The position numbers and the translations under genes are program-made. Below the pieces are notes generated by a model. It worked only from the letters and a program-made list of their open reading frames with translations. It had not been told where the DNA came from and ran no database searches. Shown here piece after piece: positions 63,371 through 64,000 of a stretch of DNA of 64,000 nucleotides. Every line of letters starts with the position of its first letter. The stretch's first letter is position 1. This stretch comes from Pseudomonas sp. UYIF39 (GTDB lineage: Bacteria > Pseudomonadota > Gammaproteobacteria > Pseudomonadales > Pseudomonadaceae): the NCBI RefSeq assembly GCF_029963765.1, contig NZ_JALBYU010000007.1, forward strand, positions 1 to 64,000, in the 5' to 3' direction.

Positions 63371-63802
63371 TCAGATTGAGCAAGCCGGCCTCTCACCCAA
63401 CCGCTCTACTAACCTTACGAGATAACCGTCGGGATCCTGGACGATGAATTCGCGCTGGCCTACTTCCGCATTGTCAGCCCGATACCAGCTGTCTTTGCAT
63501 TCTCGATAGAGTGAACATCCAACCTGATCAAGTTTTTGGATGGTGGGCGCGACAGCCTCAACATCAATCTGTAGGTTGATGCCTCTTCCAAACGGCTTAG
63601 TCAACGGCGCAGTCAGCCATTGACCCGCGTCCGAATCTACCTGCTCAAGCATTACTTGAGCACCATTCAAATCAAGGTATGCAAATCCGTCTTCCGGGCG
63701 TTGATAAGCTACGTTGAACCCCAGGCAAGAAACCCAAAAAGCCAGGCTGCTATCCAGGTTGGTGACCATTAATTCCGGAACCAGTTTGTTACGTTCGAAC
63801 AT
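63371..63802 (-). CDS. VOC-family (glyoxalase/bleomycin-resistance-like) protein
   Basis: A 143-aa protein of the vicinal-oxygen-chelate fold: LVPELMVTNLDSSLAFWVSCLGF, EDGFAYLDLNGAQVMLEQ, and REFIVQDPDGYLVRLVE at the end. It looks like the bleomycin-binding type, which sequesters a glycopeptide, rather than an enzyme, because the metal ligands are not clear. It stands alone near the right edge. 63192-63370 holds part of a Pseudomonas repeat (CGCTTTGGGTCGATTTTGCC) and no gene. Confidence 0.85.
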   Translation of the reverse strand: MFERNKLVPELMVTNLDSSLAFWVSCLGFNVAYQRPEDGFAYLDLNGAQVMLEQVDSDAGQWLTAPLTKPFGRGINLQIDVEAVAPTIQKLDQVGCSLYRECKDSWYRADNAEVGQREFIVQDPDGYLVRLVERLGERPACSI

Positions 63803-63955
63803 GAGATGACTTCCATTTCAAAAGGCTCATTTTTGCGGGCGGGCAGATTCTGCAATTATGGCTTCGATGCCCACAACGGGATCGCTGCGAGCATGATGAT
63901 GCATGGTCGGGTGGGGATTATCGAGTCGTGTTGAGTGGCAGCTCCTGGCCGATTC
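63803..63955. other. intergenic tail
   Basis: The promoter region of the VOC gene. GGCAGCTCCTGGCC at the end resembles the palindrome half into which the IS and MITEs inserted. Confidence 0.4.
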
Positions 63956-64000
63956 TGTTGAAAAAGTCGGATTTTCAGCTGACCTGAACTCAGGCACGAA
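63956..64000. mobile_element. left end of a second insertion element (cut by the window)
   Basis: Directly after CCTGGCC begins GATTCTGTTGAAAAAGTCGG, an end unlike that of the IS1182 copy but placed at the same GGCC target. This pattern is common at ends of Pseudomonas insertion sequences in my recollection. The body lies beyond the window, so the call is partial. Confidence 0.5.

Overview
The window is about 60% GC and reads like a chromosome segment of a fluorescent-group Pseudomonas. The grounds are: REP-type intergenic palindromes of the Pseudomonas kind (arms like GTAGGAGCGAGGCTTGCCCG and TGTAGCAGCTGCCGAGC), many close homologues of Pseudomonas transport and regulatory genes, a YceI protein, a type I secreted RTX peroxidase, and a small gene carrying a leader RNA of a type I remember from this genus. 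No rRNA, tRNA, CRISPR array or prophage is visible. About 50 protein genes are supported.

Layout. (1) 0.5-7.0 kb: a complete peptide/opine-type ABC importer (Tat-exported binding protein, two permeases, one fused double ATPase) with an outer-membrane porin, followed by a LysR regulator. (2) 8.2-12.7 kb, minus strand: a catabolic operon encoding a formaldehyde-activating-enzyme (Fae) homologue, an aldo/keto reductase, an aldehyde dehydrogenase and an MFS transporter. (3) 12.9-14.7 kb: a MXKDX-repeat protein, a Tat-exported molybdopterin oxidoreductase and its cytochrome b partner. (4) 14.9-19.1 kb: a methyltransferase, a LuxR regulator, a polyamine-type binding protein and a P1-family (DmpA-like) peptidase. 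(5) 19.1-24.3 kb: a quinone-reductase-like gene divergent from a TetR gene with two operator-like palindromes, a likely small RNA, a GNAT protein, YceI, a collapsed SDR remnant, a phosphoribosyltransferase and an AT-rich membrane-protein gene.

(6) 24.9-31.8 kb: a QseBC/PmrAB-like two-component system divergent from a PepSY, DUF2271, PepSY-flavodoxin-reductase and ApbE operon, then a VIT-family metal transporter. The DUF2271 protein carries an ApbE-type flavinylation motif, so the operon looks like a periplasmic flavin electron-transfer chain. (7) 31.9-44.8 kb: a giant RTX protein with an animal-type heme peroxidase domain, a histidine kinase and LuxR response regulator, and a complete type I secretion system. 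(8) 44.9-46.7 kb: a frameshifted GNAT gene and a MATE pump.

(9) 46.8-51.3 kb: three 159-bp MITE copies that bracket a diguanylate cyclase and a PAAR, effector and immunity cassette of type VI secretion style. An IS1182-family element at 54.9-56.5 kb has the same ends. All four elements sit at a GGCC in the centre of the same kind of palindrome, which points to site-specific transposition. (10) 51.4-54.8 kb: a structured leader plus small protein gene, a histidine phosphatase, a LysR/azoreductase pair and a cupin. (11) 56.7-63.8 kb: a DUF1254 protein, an outer-membrane protein, a formylglycine-generating enzyme and an arylsulfatase whose signal peptide is put out of frame by one extra 14-bp tandem repeat unit, then a VOC-family protein. 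A further insertion element begins at the right edge.
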